Positions 21,377 to 33,892 of a DNA stretch of 64,000 bases are shown one piece after another. The position numbers were made by a program, and so were the translations under genes. Numbering within the stretch: position 1 is the stretch's first letter; the number at the start of each line of letters is the position of its first letter. The notes beneath the pieces are model-generated. The model saw nothing but the letters and a program-made list of their open reading frames with translations, ran no database searches and was not told the origin of the DNA. Source of the stretch: Cymodocea nodosa (taxonomy: Eukaryota > Streptophyta > Magnoliopsida > Alismatales > Cymodoceaceae); the NCBI GenBank assembly GCA_036874045.1, contig CM072343.1:12854001-12918000 (forward strand). The letters are read 5' to 3'.

Positions 21377-22721
21377 ATGAGGAAGATGATACCTGAGTTT
21401 TGGGAGATGCAGTTGACACAACACAGTTTCTGAAGGAATCAGAAGAATGGCACACGCAGCAAAAGATTCAGAATACGACAAGAGAAAAAGAGTTATAGAA
21501 GGTAGAATCTGAACTTTTTAGATTAAGAAGAATGTTAGTAGATTGTGATATACAAATACCCCAGATAATGGAGACACAAATTAAAGTAGCGACAGAAATT
21601 ACTTTAAGCAAAGAAAGAAAAATTAGGCCGAACAATGAAGTAGCCTTAGAACTAATCTAGCGCAAGGCTAGATTATGGTTCAAAAGGTGCATTGCTGGTC
21701 GTGGAAGTTGGGAAATATGGCGGTAGGAATAACAAGAGGAAGAACAGGAGGAACCGACTTCTAAAAGACCTGTTCTTGAGGAATAGCAGTCAGGACCTTC
21801 AGTTCCATCATTTAAGTCGTTGGCACGAGCAAAAATGATGGGGCCTTCGACTGAAGAAGAGTTAAAGGAATTTCAAGCATTAGTTCAAGTTGGAAGAAAC
21901 CAAGGAGAACTAGAAGATTTAGCAGTAGCCAAAGCACATATGGTATTCGATGCACTACACAAGAGGAGGGCTGTAGAGAAATTGCAAGCCCAATATAAAA
22001 TTAAAGTGGAACAACACCAAGAAGCTACTACCAGAATTGCTGTCAGATTTGTTGCAAGAAAAGAAGCTGAAGCTGGTCCTTCGAGACCAGCAATTATTGG
22101 AAAAATTAAATAGGAAGAGCTAGTACCTATGGTTCAAAGGCGTGCAGAGCCTTTATTTTTAGATTTAATCTTAGATGAAGAAGAGGAAGACCAGGCACAA
22201 TTAATCACACGAAGGAAAGGAAAAGAGATAGTGTCTGAGTGTCAAAAAGAGATTAAATCTGAAGTACCAATGTTAACAAGGCCTGTGGAGCCAATTTTTA
22301 TAAACCTGCTATCCGATTCTGAGGAGGAGTAGGAGCAAAGAGAAGAAGAAAAATAGGCTGAAATTAGTCTACAGCCTGTACAAGAAGAAGAAATAGAAAT
22401 TAGGGCAGAAACTGAATTGCCCATGACTCCATCCTAATCTGCTATCGAATCAGAAAGAATAGTGACAGAGTAGATTGGTTGTCAGGAGGAAGAAGAAAGA
22501 GCAGAAAATGAAGAAGAAGTTAAACGAAGCCATTTGAACAAAAATGACTTTGTAGATTCCACTAAAGAGCAAGAAACTCTTTAGAATTTCATGGAAAGAA
22601 TTCAAGACAAAGTGGAGAGTTCTATCGGCTCACCACCATAGACAAAAGTAAAAGCAAAAATTCAGGAATCTGCAAAACATGTTCATGTTCAGCCTATGGT
22701 AGAGGAAGATCAAGAACAAAC
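21377..22721 (+). pseudogene. gypsy G1 env-like ORF, N-terminal half (continues at 33011)
   Basis: Frame 1, start uncertain, many TAG/TAA stops. It includes ESELFRLRRMLVDCDIQIPQ, ARAKMMGPSTEEELKEFQAL, a Lys/Arg/Gln-rich helical stretch, and Glu-rich repeats of a PLFLDLILDEEEE / PIFINLLSDSEEE type (22150-22330). Cut by C3 at 22722 and resumes at 33011 in the same sense. Highly charged with no visible transmembrane segment, so env-like refers to position only. Confidence 0.65.
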
Positions 22722-24513
22722 TGTTAGGATCGATAGGCTCACCAGAGGGGGGGTGAATGATGAAAGTGTGTAGTTTTAAAAATCTTTTGATGTTGAATCG
22801 AATGATTCAATAGAAATGCAATGAGATGAAACTAAGAGAATGCAAATCAGTAGAGATAAGAAACACAGCAAATTTTTTAGGTGGTTCACCAATTTGGCTA
22901 GTTCACCCCCAAGATTCACTTGGGCTTCACTAAGTGTTTCAACACTTACACACTTGCTTTCAGGTCAAAGCAAGAACCAACTACACAGAAGTTTTCAGGT
23001 CGAAACTTCAGTAAACCAACCTCTAGAGTTTTCAGGTCGAAACTCAAACCGACACTGTATGTAGCTTTCAGGTTGAAGACACGAACCAACAACTTTAATC
23101 CTTCAATCAGAGTTTTGGCGCATAGAGTTTTTTTTTTCTACAGTAGATCTTCTGAATATTCTTCACTGTTTGCAGACTTGAATGTAAATGGAATTTTGAG
23201 TGTAGCTCTTTTTATCTCCGTTGTCTGTATTTTGTATATATACCTGATATGTACAACGATCATATTTTCCTCCAATAGATGTATTCTACTGTTCTTGATT
23301 AGCCTCAAGTCCCAATATGGCAATTGACCGTTCAGAAAATCGTTTCAAGAGATCTTATTGATTTTCTTGTTCTTTTAGATAGTTAGCTATGCAACTCTCC
23401 AAAGAATATCTGTAACTCACTGAAAGATCACTTAACCTTTACTACCCAGTAAGATTCCAGAATATTTAAATGTGAGCTGTCATCCAATCGGATACTTATA
23501 ACTGTAACTCACTGAACAATTATATACTTGTCGGATAGTTTGTCTCTATCAACTTTCAGATTGCTTTAATTTAGCACGTGCATAAAGGGCTGACTTAAGT
23601 TTCTGAAGGTTATTCTTGTAACTCACCAAAATGCTTTAGGATTTCAAATAGTTATTTTTCTAACTCTCCGAAAACTTATTTGAGCCACTCTTTGGAATTC
23701 TGCACGTGGTAAATTCAATGACTTAAGTTTCAGATAGTTAAATTGTAACTCACCAAAATTCTTTTGAAATTTCAGATAGTTATCTTTCTAACTCTCCGAA
23801 AACCCATTTGAGCATTTGTCTAGAATTCTACACGTGGAAAATTTACTAACTTAAGTTTCGGATAGTTAAACTGTAACTTACCAAAACTCTCTTTGAAATT
23901 TCGGATAGTTATCTAACTCTCCGATTTTCCCTTTTAAGCTTTCAACTGTCGGCTTCTCCATTTTGCACGTGCGTAATAAAATAACTTAAGTTCTAGAAAG
24001 TTATGCTTGTAACTTACCGAAAAACTCGAATAGTTATCTAACTCTCTGAAAAGAAAACTCGGATAGTTATCTAACTCTCCGACAAGTCCTTTAAACTTCC
24101 GTTCTGTATTTCTACACGTGATTTATTGAATGACTTAACTTTTGGATAGTTATACCTGTAACTCTCTGAAAATTCCTTTAAGCTTCTAGATAGTTAACTC
24201 CTTAACTATCCGATCATTCAATCTCCTTAACTGTCTGATTAAATAACTCTTCAAAGGCTTTGTAAAATTCGGATAGTTATCCTTTTAACTATCCGATAGT
24301 CTTGCTGCTTTTTACTCTTCGGATACTTAAACTTGTAACTGTCCAATTTTGCTGTATCTTGAAAGCATTATCATCTGGAACATTCTCGATTTGTTCATCT
24401 GGTTGGAAATTGTTCTAACAACCTTCTGAACTAATGCAGTACAAACTTAACTGTGAAATACAATATGTTTCCTCACATAGGTTTTGCATTATCAAAATAC
24501 TCGGGTTCTAACA
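22722..24513 (-). mobile_element. C3 3' LTR
   Basis: Reads TGTTAGAACCCGAG from 24513 leftward to ATCCTAACA at 22722. G-boxes at 23575, 23703, 23831, 23966 and 24115 mark five modules (spacing 128, 128, 135, 149), each with ACTTAAGT, TCGGATAGTTA and TAACTCTCCGA-type arms. TATA-like gtatatatac (minus) lies near 23235. Confidence 0.9.
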
Positions 24514-24909
24514 ATCTCCCCCTTTTTGATAATGACAAAAACCTTTACAATTATTTACATGTATTTCACTCCCTAGTGTATTACTATACATTCAATCACA
24601 CAAAGAAAAATAAAACAGGAATTTATCAATACTATACTGACGAGAAGGGATTCCTCCGCTTGACTTTGAGCTAAACTTCTCCCCCTATCTGTGTGCTGAG
24701 TTTTTCTTCTCTTTTAATGATTCTCTTTCAGTGCATGCTGGAAATACTGTAAGTGACCAAATTTCCAAATTCTTCTCCCCCTTTTTGTCATTATATAAAA
24801 AGGTGAGGACTGTAAAACTAAGTTTCTGTAAAACTGATATTAACTGTATCCTACACGAGTAGGTTAGTAGAAAAACAAGCTCCCATATGGTGAGCTTGAT
24901 GAAAAATAT
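24514..24909 (-). other. C3 3' untranslated region with polypurine tracts
   Basis: On the minus strand, the terminal tract (complement of atctccccctttttg, 24514-24528) touches the LTR. More tracts are complements of ttctccccctatct (about 24675) and ttctccccctttttg (about 24772). No gene. Confidence 0.8.
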
Positions 24910-27286
24910 TTAAAGATCTTGTAAAGAACATATTCCTAGATTTCATCTAATATTATTAAAAGTTGATTCATTTAAAGGTTTGGTGAAAATATCTGCAAGT
25001 TGATTTTATGTTGGCACAAACTTAAGTGAAATGTTCCCTTTCTCCACATGATCTCTCAGAAAATGATGTCTGATCTCGATATGCTTGGCTCTGGAATGAA
25101 GTACTGTATTCTTAGATAGACTAATTGCACTGCTGTTATCACAAAATATGATTGAATTCTGAATTTTCAGTCTATAATCTACTAGAGTTTGCTACATCCA
25201 AAGGATTTGTGCACAGCACAATCCAGCTGCAATATACTCAGCTTCAGTAGTAGATAAAGCTATACAATTTTGTTTCCTACTAAACCATGAGATTAAAGAA
25301 CATCCAAGTAATTGACAAGTACCACTGGTGCTTTTTCTATCAGATCTGTTGCCTGCATAATCTGCATTACTATAGCCTATTAAAATCAAACTACTATCAG
25401 CTGAGTAGAATAATCCGAAATCTTTTGTTCCTTGTAGATATCTGAAAATCCTTTTGATTGATTTCAAATGTGATTCCTTTGGTGATGCTTGAAATCTAGC
25501 ACACAAGCATACACTGAACATAATATTTGGCCTGCTAGCTGAAAGGTATAACAGGGATCCAATCATACCTCTATATTGCCTTTGATCTACTGCAACACTT
25601 GAATCATCCATTTCCATTTTAATGCTTGAACTCATTGGAGTATTTGCGGATTTGATGTTTTCATAACCAAATTTCTTTAACATCTCTTTCTAGTATTTTT
25701 CTTGGTTGACAAAGATACCATTATGCACTTGATAAATCTGTAATCCCAAGAAAAACTTCAATTCTCCCATCATGCTCATTTCGAATTTATTTTTCATCAA
25801 ATTCTGAAATTCATGACAGAGATCTGCTGAAGTGGCTCCAAAGACTATATCATCAACATATATCTGTACAATCAACATATGCACATCAAAAGTTTTGATA
25901 AACAACGTGCTGTCCACTTTGCCTATAGAAAAATTATTTCCAGTTAAAAACTTTTTCAATTTCTCATACCATGCTTTGGGTGCCTGTTTTAGACCATAAA
26001 GAGCCTTTCTTAGTATGAAGACATGATTCGGCTTGAATTCATCTTCAAATCCAGGAGGTTGTTTGACAAACACTTCTTCCTGAATTTCTCCATTTAAAAA
26101 GGCACTTTTCACATCCATTTGAAACAATCTTATCTTCATACTACTTGCAAAAGCAAGCAACATTCTGATAGCTTCAATTCTGGCTACGGGAGCAAAAGTT
26201 TCTTCATAGTCAATACCTTCCTGCTGATTGTAGCCTTGAGCAACTAATCAAGCTTTATTTTTGAGAATATTACCTTCTTCATCTAATTTGTTTTTGAAAA
26301 TCCATTTAGTTCCAATGATGGATTTTCCTGCAGGTTTTTCTACTAGTTCCCAAACATTGTTTTTCTAAAACTGATTTAATTCTTCTTGCATAGCCATAGT
26401 CCAGTAGGTATCCTTACATGCTTCATCTACTGATTTTGGCTCTATTTCTGACACAAATGCACAAAAATTGCAAATATCTTGTGCTTTGCTCCTAGTTTGT
26501 ACCCCTTTAGATATATTTCCAATAATTTGTTCCTTAGGATGATCAGATCTAAACTTCCAATTGTCAAGATTCTAAAATCTATTGTGTGGATTCTGGTCTG
26601 ACACTTGTGATTTGATTTTCTGCTTGCAGTTATCATCTTCAAAGTATTCATTTTCACTATCATATTTAATCTTCAACTTTTTGAAATTCTAGATCAGATC
26701 TTCATTAAACTGAACATTTATACTTTCCTCCACTCTTCTATCTTTAGCAAAATATACTCTGTAAGCTTTGCTTTTCGAGGAGTAACCAACAAGTATAGCA
26801 GGTTCAGACTTAGCATCAAACTTGTTTTTAGCATTTCCTGTATTTAAGACAAAACATTTGCATCCAAATGTCTTAAAATAGCCAACATTTGGAGTTTTAT
26901 TGAACCAAATTTCAAAGGGTGTCTTATTCAATGTGGGTCTAATGTGAGTTCTATTGGAAATGTGACAAGTTGTTCCTACAGCTTCTGCCTAGAGAAATTT
27001 AGGTAGATCCGTGGCATTTAACATAGTTCTAGCCATTTCTTGTAATGTCCTATTTTTCCTTTCCATAACTCCATTTTGAGCAGGAGTTCTAGGATAAGAG
27101 AATTCATGCAGAATTCCAAATGAATTGCAAAGGTTTTCAAATTCATAGTTTTCAAATTCCCCTCCATGATCACTTCTAATTTTCTTCACTGTTAGTTCCT
27201 TCTGATTCTGAATTCTTATGCAGAAATTCCTAAACTCATTGCAAGTTTCATTCTTATGTGTCAAAAATATTAGCTAAGTTAATCTG
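24910..27286 (-). pseudogene. C3 pol, distal part: integrase core, RT, RNase H
   Basis: Minus strand, from the insertion point at 27286 to TAA at 24910-24912. Integrase: KIRSDHGGEFEN, TPAQNGVMERKNRTLQEM. Linker: NKTPFEIWFNKTPNVGYFK. RT: FQMDVKSAFLNGEIQEE, YGLKQAPKAWYEKL and an intact IYVDDIVFGAT, then MSMMGELKFFLGLQI. RNase [51 protein letters not shown] stop after NQEKY (about 25685) and a few others interrupt an otherwise good frame. Unlike C1, the RT active site is intact. Confidence 0.9.
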
Positions 27287-28915
27287 GAGATATCATTGTT
27301 TGGATTAAAATGTTGCATATTTTTATAGGATCTTATTGGTTAAATATATTTACATGAGATTTATTAAAGTCATATTATGCATTTATTTCATTATTTAACC
27401 AATAAGAACCAATCCCCATTTTATACAGTTAAAAGTAGGAAATTATTTCAAACATGCATCATTTATGAATTTTATGGATGACTTGATATTTTGATGTACT
27501 TATTGTTGTGAAAAGTTTATAATTCAATTGAAGATCATAGAGATTGAAGATTGGAGAAAGAAAATCAAGTGGGATTTAATCCCAATTGTTGAATCAAAGA
27601 TGGATCTCCAAACTTGGAAACTCTCTCTATAAAAGAGAGTGATGCACATCTAGGTCTTCTCTCTTGGAGTTTTTGTTTTCCACCTCCAACACCACCAGCC
27701 GTCACCCTCTCTTGGAGCTCCACGTCTTGAAGCAAGGAAGGAGAACGCCAGTCATTCCACCACATCTCTTCAACTCGGATCTCATCATCTTCATCCCACA
27801 AGTCATCTCCAACGTGAAAGCCTTGATCCCACATCTTGGAGGAGGGACGTCCACCACTACAAGGGTTCTCTTCTTCATTTGTGGGGTTCCACAAATCATT
27901 TCTCCCCTTTCCCCTCTTCTTTGGCTTCAGATGTATCACTTTTTATCATGTTTCACATAGGTAGTTATTTATGTTCTTAGTTTTCATTGTAATAGGGTAA
28001 AAGTAGAAAACAGATTCGTTATTGTTTGTTTGTTCCTTTTTGAATCCGTGAATCTTTGTTCTTTTCATTTGAAAATCATAAAAACAGGTGATGTTATTGA
28101 TATATATTCATATATTGTTGTTTGTTGATGTTGAAATCCGGATATTACATTCTGTTATGCATGAAACAACATAGAATTCGTTGAAGGTTGTGCATGTTGT
28201 TTGCAGATTTGCAGTTTTGTTGATTTGTTTTTATTCCGAGAGTTCATATGCGTTCTGGAGCGATTCTGTTTAACTGAAAATTCTGAAAAAAATCTTAATC
28301 GTGCTATTATAAGTCTTATATGATTATGTAAAATCTCATATCAATCCAAGAAGATTTGTTGCCATTTTGAAGCTATAACTCTATCGAGCACAGAATTCGG
28401 TCTGAGACTCTTTTGTCGTGATTGTAACGTGTTTTTCTAAGAACTCAGATCGTTTAAAAATTCTAATAAATATTTCATTAATATCTACATTCTGTATAGT
28501 TTGCAACGCATCTGATTTTGTAATTTTTGGTTGAATAATTCGGGATTTATAAGGTTTTTAAGATACTGTTGTTAACGCGCAGAAGTTTCCAATTTTATGC
28601 ATCATTTTCAATCCCCGAATTTTCAGTCATACCATTCGTGCGTTTTTAAGTGTGAAAATTTTTATCTGAAGTCCACATTAACAGATCTGATTGAGATTAA
28701 ATTTTTAGTCTAATCTATTGATTGGTCGATAAATTAAAATTCCGTGGACTTACCTTTTTTGTAGTCTAATCTATATTTGGAAAGTATTTGCTTACCATAT
28801 TCTTGTAATTAGAATCATAGATTATCCCCATTTCTCTGTGGTTCAACCCGTACTTGTTGACGTACTTCATTGGATACCGTGTACTTGCAGTTTATAAATT
28901 TAAAACTTCTAAAAT
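27287..28915. mobile_element. 1.6-kb insertion in C3 integrase, unclassified (gypsy-LTR-like)
   Basis: Copia integrase text stops at ATCTG (27282-27286) and resumes after ATCTG (28916-28920), compatible with a 5-bp target duplication. Inside are ctctataaaagagag near 27630 (TATA-like) and, near the right end, cccgtacttgttgacg...gtgtacttgcag, the phrase found at ends of gypsy LTRs. No TG...CA ends are obvious with this duplication. Open frames at 27565-27960 on both strands show no domain. Best guess: an LTR of another gypsy family. Confidence 0.55.
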
Positions 28916-29621
28916 ATCTGAACAATCATCAACAATAACAAAGGTATATTTTCGACCCCCAAGACTTGATACTTGAGAAGGACCAAACAAATCTAGATGT
29001 AGCAGTTCTAATGGCCTTTTGGTGGACACAACATTTTTGCTGTGAAGAGCAGTTCTCTTCTGCTTCCCTAGCATACACTCACTACACACTCTATCCTTCT
29101 TAAAAGTGAGTTTAGGCAGACCCCTAACAAGATCACCTGTGGATAGCTTTCTGATATTCTTCATACTGATGTGACCAAGTCTTCTATACCACACCCAATC
29201 GTCTTCACCAGTTGCTACCAAATAGGAATTGCTTGCAGAATTTTCACATGGAAAGTTTAATGTATATATTGAGCAATTTCTAATACCAGTAAATTTTGTT
29301 TCATTTGTGGCAGGATCAATAATGTAGCAGTTTTTAGCATTAAAAGAAACAGTATAGCCTTTATCACATAATTGTCCTACACTTAACAAATTTTGTTTTA
29401 AACCATTTACATGCAAGACATTCTCAATTATACCATTTTCAGATGTAATATTTCCTATTGCAGTTATTTTACACTTTTCATTATTTTCAAACTTAATAGA
29501 TCTTGAACTTAAGTTTTTAATTAAGTCAAGAAAGCTTTTCTTACCTGTCATGTGCTTTGAGCATCCACTGTCCACAATCCATTTAGTTGAACGTGCTTGA
29601 AACTCCTTGTCACCCTACAAA
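28916..29621 (-). pseudogene. C3 pol, proximal part: protease and N-terminal integrase
   Basis: Minus strand. Protease DSGCSKHMTGKKSFLD, FENNEKCKITAIGN, NVLHVNGLKQNLLSVGQLC. Integrase WYRRLGH (first His changed to Tyr), LVRGLPKLTFKKDRVCSECMLGKQKRT, LLHLDLFGPSQVSSLGGRKY, VIVDD, then the insertion. Follows a TGA at 29622-29624 that ends gag. Confidence 0.9.
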
Positions 29622-31164
29622 TCATACTGAAATTAAAGTTTTTGGTACCCAAATCTTCTTGGGTCCAGTAGAGTTAGTGCTTAAAACATTAAATCTATTG
29701 CCTCTTGGCAGCCACATATGACCTGATCTTCGTTTGATGGCAAACATAGTGGTGCTATCTCTATAAGATCGAATCACTCCACCACAATAAGGTATTTCCT
29801 GTGGTGTAGCATACCCTAGGCCATATTTATTCCCATTTGATCGTTGAGATCCTATTATTTTATTTAATCCTTTTTGTCCTTGAGTAAATTTACATATAGT
29901 ATCTTTCAGATCTGATATAGTAGTTAATAGATTTTTATTTTCATCTTTTAATTCACAATTATCACAACTATACTTATCTAAATTTGATTTTAGATTTCTA
30001 TTTTCAACTATAGTTGATTCTAATTCAGCAAATGAATTTTCTAAGCAATGATTTAATCTTTTAATTTCTTTCTTAAAATCTCTACACTTAACATATAAAT
30101 TATCTACTGTAGATAGAAGACTGTTTATGTCTAAATCATCATGCTCATTTTCTGAACTAGAGGAAGTGGAGCATACCTCTTGTGCTGCAAAACAAACATT
30201 GGCTGCAACTTCTTCTTCAGAATCTAATGAACAGCTTGAAGAGCTACTGTCATCCCACGTAGATTTGAGAGCCATCTTCTTTTTGTCCTTCAATCTCTTC
30301 TTCTTATCTCCTTGATCATCTTCTGTCTGAAATGGACAGAAGGTTTGTATGTGCCCTTGCCTTTTACATTTGAAACATGTAGGGACCGTTGTTTTAGAAG
30401 AGCTGGACTTATTCTTTTTCTTCATAAACTTTCTGAAGTTCCTTGCCAACAACATGATCTCATCATCGTCTGAGCTTAGAGCTTCCTCTATAGATGGAAA
30501 TGCCATTTCCTTTTTCTTTTCAGCTTTCTTTTCAACAACTCCTTCTTGCTCTTTCCAGTCCTTCATCTGAGTTTCGTGGGCCAGAAGATTGCCCAACAGT
30601 TCTTCAACTGTGTAATTGTTGAGATCCTTGAATAGATGTGGACTTCTGTTTCCATTCAACAGTTAAGCTCCTCAGGATCTTCTGTACCTATTCACGTGAA
30701 GAGAACTCCTTTCCCAAGCCTTTCAGACTGTTAATGATTTCAGTAAATCTAGAAAACATTTCAGTTATGTTTTCATTATCATTCATTTTAAATAGTTCTA
30801 GTTTTCTCAAAAGAATACTGATTTTTGTATCCTTGACTTGGCTTTTACCTTCATGAGTAACTTGAAGGATTTTCCAAGCCTCATGAGCAGACTTACATGT
30901 AGATACCTTATTATATTGATCAACATTTAGTGCACAATAAATGGTATTCAGACCTCTAGCATCCAACTGGATGATTTTCTCATCCTCCTCAGACCAGTTC
31001 GTCACATCACTGGTTGGAAGTGCAGTTCCAAGAACAACAGTCTTCCAGAGTTTAACATCTAAACTCCTAAGGAATCACTCCATTCTATTCTTCCAATAGT
31101 TATAATTGGAACCATTGAATAGAGGAGGTCTGTGGATGTTTTGTCCCTCAGCAAATTGAGCCAT
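29622..31164 (-). pseudogene. C3 gag (copia A), nearly open
   Basis: ATG on the minus strand at 31164. First part: NIHRPPLFNGSNYNYWKNRM, TNWSEEDEKIIQLDARGLN, AHEAWKILQVTHEG, EMFSRFTEIINSLKGLGKEFSSRE, then the TAG shared with C1 and C2. The second part is open for ~345 codons: NNYTVEELLGNLLAHETQM, a Glu/Lys stretch, zinc knuckle CFKCKRQGHIQTFC (CX2CX4HX4C), Lys-rich region, Ser/Asp tract, predicted coiled coil (NSLLSTVDNLYVKCRDFKKE...), a GLGYATPQE block and MWLPRGNRFNVL. It ends at TGA 29622-29624. Binds and packages RNA by analogy with other Gag proteins. Confidence 0.9.
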
Positions 31165-31201
31165 AAATCTAGATGGTTAAATCTTATGAAGGATTAACCT
31201 C

Positions 31202-31213
31202 GCTCTGATACCA
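31202..31213 (-). other. C3 primer binding site, initiator Met tRNA
   Basis: GCTCTGATACCA on the plus strand, i.e. TGGTATCAGAGC on the minus strand, two bases from the LTR end. Confidence 0.95.
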
Positions 31214-31215
31214 AT

Positions 31216-33010
31216 TGTTAGGATCGATAGGCTCACTAAAGGGGGGGTGAATGGTGAAAGTGTGTAGTTTTAAAAATCTTTTGATGTTGAATCGAATGAT
31301 TCAACAGAAATGTAATGAGATGAAACTAAGAGAATGCAAATCAGCAGAGATAAGAAACACACAGCAAATTTTTTAGGTGGTTCACCAATTTGGCTAGTCC
31401 ACTCCCAAGATTCACTCGGGCTTCACTAAGTGTTTCAACACTTACACACTTGCTTTCAGGTCAAAGCAAGAACCAACTACACAAAAGTTTTCTGGTTAAA
31501 ACTTCAGTAAACCAACCTCTAGAGTTTTCAGGTTGAAACTCAAACCAACACTGTATGTAGCTTTCAGGTTGAAGCCACGAACCAACAACTTTAATCCTTC
31601 AAATAGAGTTTTGGCGCACAGAGTTTTTTTTTTTCTATAGTAGATCTTCTGAATATTCTTCGTTGTTTGCAGACTTGAGTGTAAATGAAATTTTGAGTGT
31701 AGCTCTTTTTGTCTCCGTTGTCTGTATTTTGTATATATACATGATATGTACAACAATCATATTTTCCTCCAACGGATGTATTCTACTGTACTTGATTAGC
31801 CTCAAGTCCTAATACGGCAAGTGACCGTTTAGAAAATCGTTTCAAGATATCTTACCGATTTTCCTGTTCTTTCGGATAGTTAGCTATGCAACTCTCCAAA
31901 GAGTATTTGTAACTCACCGAAAGATCACTTAACCTTTACTGCCAGGTAAGATTCTAGAATATTTAAATGTGAGCTGTCATCCAATCGGATACTTATAACT
32001 ATAACTCACCAAACAGTTATATACTTGTTGGATAGTTTGTCTTTGTCAACTTTCTGATTGCTTTAATTTAGCACGTGCATAAAGGGCTGACTTATGTTTC
32101 GGAAGGTTATCCCTGTAACTCATCGAAATGCTTCAGGATTTCGGATAGTTATTTTTCTAACTCTCCGAAAACTTATTTGAGCCACTCTCTAGAATTCTGC
32201 ACGTGGTAAATTCAATGACTTAAGTTTCGGATAGTTAAACTGTAACTCACTGAAATTCTTTTGAAATTTCACATAGTTATCTTTCTAACTCTTCGAAAAC
32301 CCATTTGAGCATCTGTCTGGAATTCTGCACATGTGAAATTCACTAACTTAAGTTTTGGATAGTTAAACTGTAACTTACCGAAACTCTCTTTGAAATTTCA
32401 GATAGTTATCTAACTCTTCGATTTTCCCTTTTAAGCTTTCAACTGCCGGCTTCTCTATTTTGCACGTGCGTAATAAAATGACTTAAGTTCCGGAAAGTTA
32501 TGCCTGTAACTTACCGAAAAACTCGAATAGTTATCTAACTCTCTGAAAAGAAAACTCGGATAGTTATCTAACCCTCCGACAAGTCCTTTAAGCTTCCGTT
32601 CTGTATTTCTACACGTGGTTTATTGAATGACTTAACTTTTGGATAGTTATACCTGTAACTCTCCAAAAAGTCCTTTAAGCTTCTGGATAGTTAACTCCTT
32701 AATTATTCGATCATTCAATATCCTTAACTGTTTGATTAAATAACTCTCCGAAGGCTTTGTAAAATTTGGATAGTTATCCTTCTAACTATCTGATAGTCTT
32801 GCTGCTTTTTACTCTTCGGATACTTGAATCTGTAACTGTCCGATTTTGCTGTATCTTGAAAGCATTATCATTTGGAACCTTCTCGATCTGTTCATCTACT
32901 TGGAAATTGTTCTAATAGCCTTTTGAACTAATGCAGTACAGACTTAACTATGAAATACAATATGTTTCCTCACATAGGTTTTGCATTATCAAAATACTCG
33001 GGTTCTAACA
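31216..33010 (-). mobile_element. C3 5' LTR
   Basis: Partner of 22722-24513, with the same ends and the same module spacing: G-boxes at 32072, 32200, 32328 (CACATG variant), 32463 and 32612. Most differences between the two LTRs are C/T or G/A changes. Confidence 0.9.
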
Positions 33011-33892
33011 TAAACCCCTCTAGAACAACAAAGTCACATTCCTAACCCGATTGAAACAACAGTTTTGAATGAAGTACATTTTTAGAGTCAAGAAGCTTAT
33101 ACTAAATATCAAGAGATTAAGGGTTATGATATTATTTACAGTAGACCAGTAAATTGGGATGGAATGCAAGAAATCAAAGAATTATTTGAATTCCAAGGTC
33201 TACTGAATTTTATTTCTCAAGAAAGATGGCATGCAGTATATGAAAATCTAGTGCCCTGTTTTTATGCAAATTTGAGAGAGGAAGAAGAAAAATTAATTTC
33301 CAATGTGGAGGAAGCTGATGTATAGATAACACCAGAGCTTCTCCACAACATTTTTGGATTAAAGAATGAAGGGCAGGAAATTTTGGAAAGTACAACTACC
33401 GTGGAATGGACAGAATAGGAAATCAAGGATAGTTTAGCTATCAATCCTGGTGTGCCTTTATTAAACAAACTGAAGCATTTAAATGGTAAAGCACACATAG
33501 TAGCCAACATTTTGATTAAGAATGTTTATCAACGACAAGGCCATGACATAGAATTAAGTCAATTTGTCAAATGGGCCATGTTTGCAGTTGTAAATAGAAT
33601 TCCAATAAATTGGACTGTAGTTTTTATCTCTAAGTTGAGAACAGTAAAGAAGAAATTGTTTTATCGAGATTTGATTCCACTACTGATGGTGGATTGTATT
33701 GATTTCACGAAATGGGCATCAAAAAGGATCAGATCAAAAACCATTTCAGTGAAAGAATAGAGAAATTTTGTAGTTGCAGAGATAACTGTACCTTCTAGAG
33801 GAATAACAAGAGCTGTAGAGAGAATTAATCAATTAGAGCTACAATTAGAAAAACTCCAAAAGGAAGTAGATGAACTTAGGAATAGAGACTAA
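33011..33892 (+). pseudogene. gypsy G1 env-like ORF, C-terminal half
   Basis: Frame 2 to TAA at 33890-33892, stops at about 33084, 33322 and 33416. Landmarks are LFEFQGLLNF, YENLVPCFYANL, LLHNIFGLKNEG, LKHLNGKAHIVANI, FAVVNRIPINW, KKKLFYRDLIPLLM and a C-terminal Leu-heptad segment (INQLELQLEKLQKEVDELRN), likely a coiled coil. Homologous to the copia B ORF at 1-1605 and to the G4 copy at 50726-53766. Resembles the plant transposon protein domain; molecular role unknown. Confidence 0.75.

Larger units (their letters stand above)
22722..33010 (-). mobile_element. copia A element C3, full-length on the minus strand (10.3 kb)
   Basis: Two LTRs of 1792 and 1795 bp (about 95% alike by eye), primer site, gag, pol and polypurine tracts all present. 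It inserted in the gypsy env-like ORF; flanks are caaac (22717-22721) and taaac (33011-33015), a 5-bp duplication with one change. Its integrase region is itself interrupted by a 1.6-kb insert (27287-28915). It is the best-preserved element here, but stops are present. Confidence 0.9.

Noticed and set aside
21820-22332. Independent host gene with Glu-rich repeats
   Set aside because: Same frame and position as the N-terminal part of the gypsy env-like ORF that continues at 33011.
23540-24120. CRISPR-like or satellite array
   Set aside because: Repeats are imperfect, palindromic, confined to LTR U3 and alternate with G-boxes; unit sequence and spacing vary.
27565-27960. Overlapping ORFs of 98 and 124 codons
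   Set aside because: Within the C3 insertion on opposite strands at a probable LTR leader; no recognisable domain on either strand.
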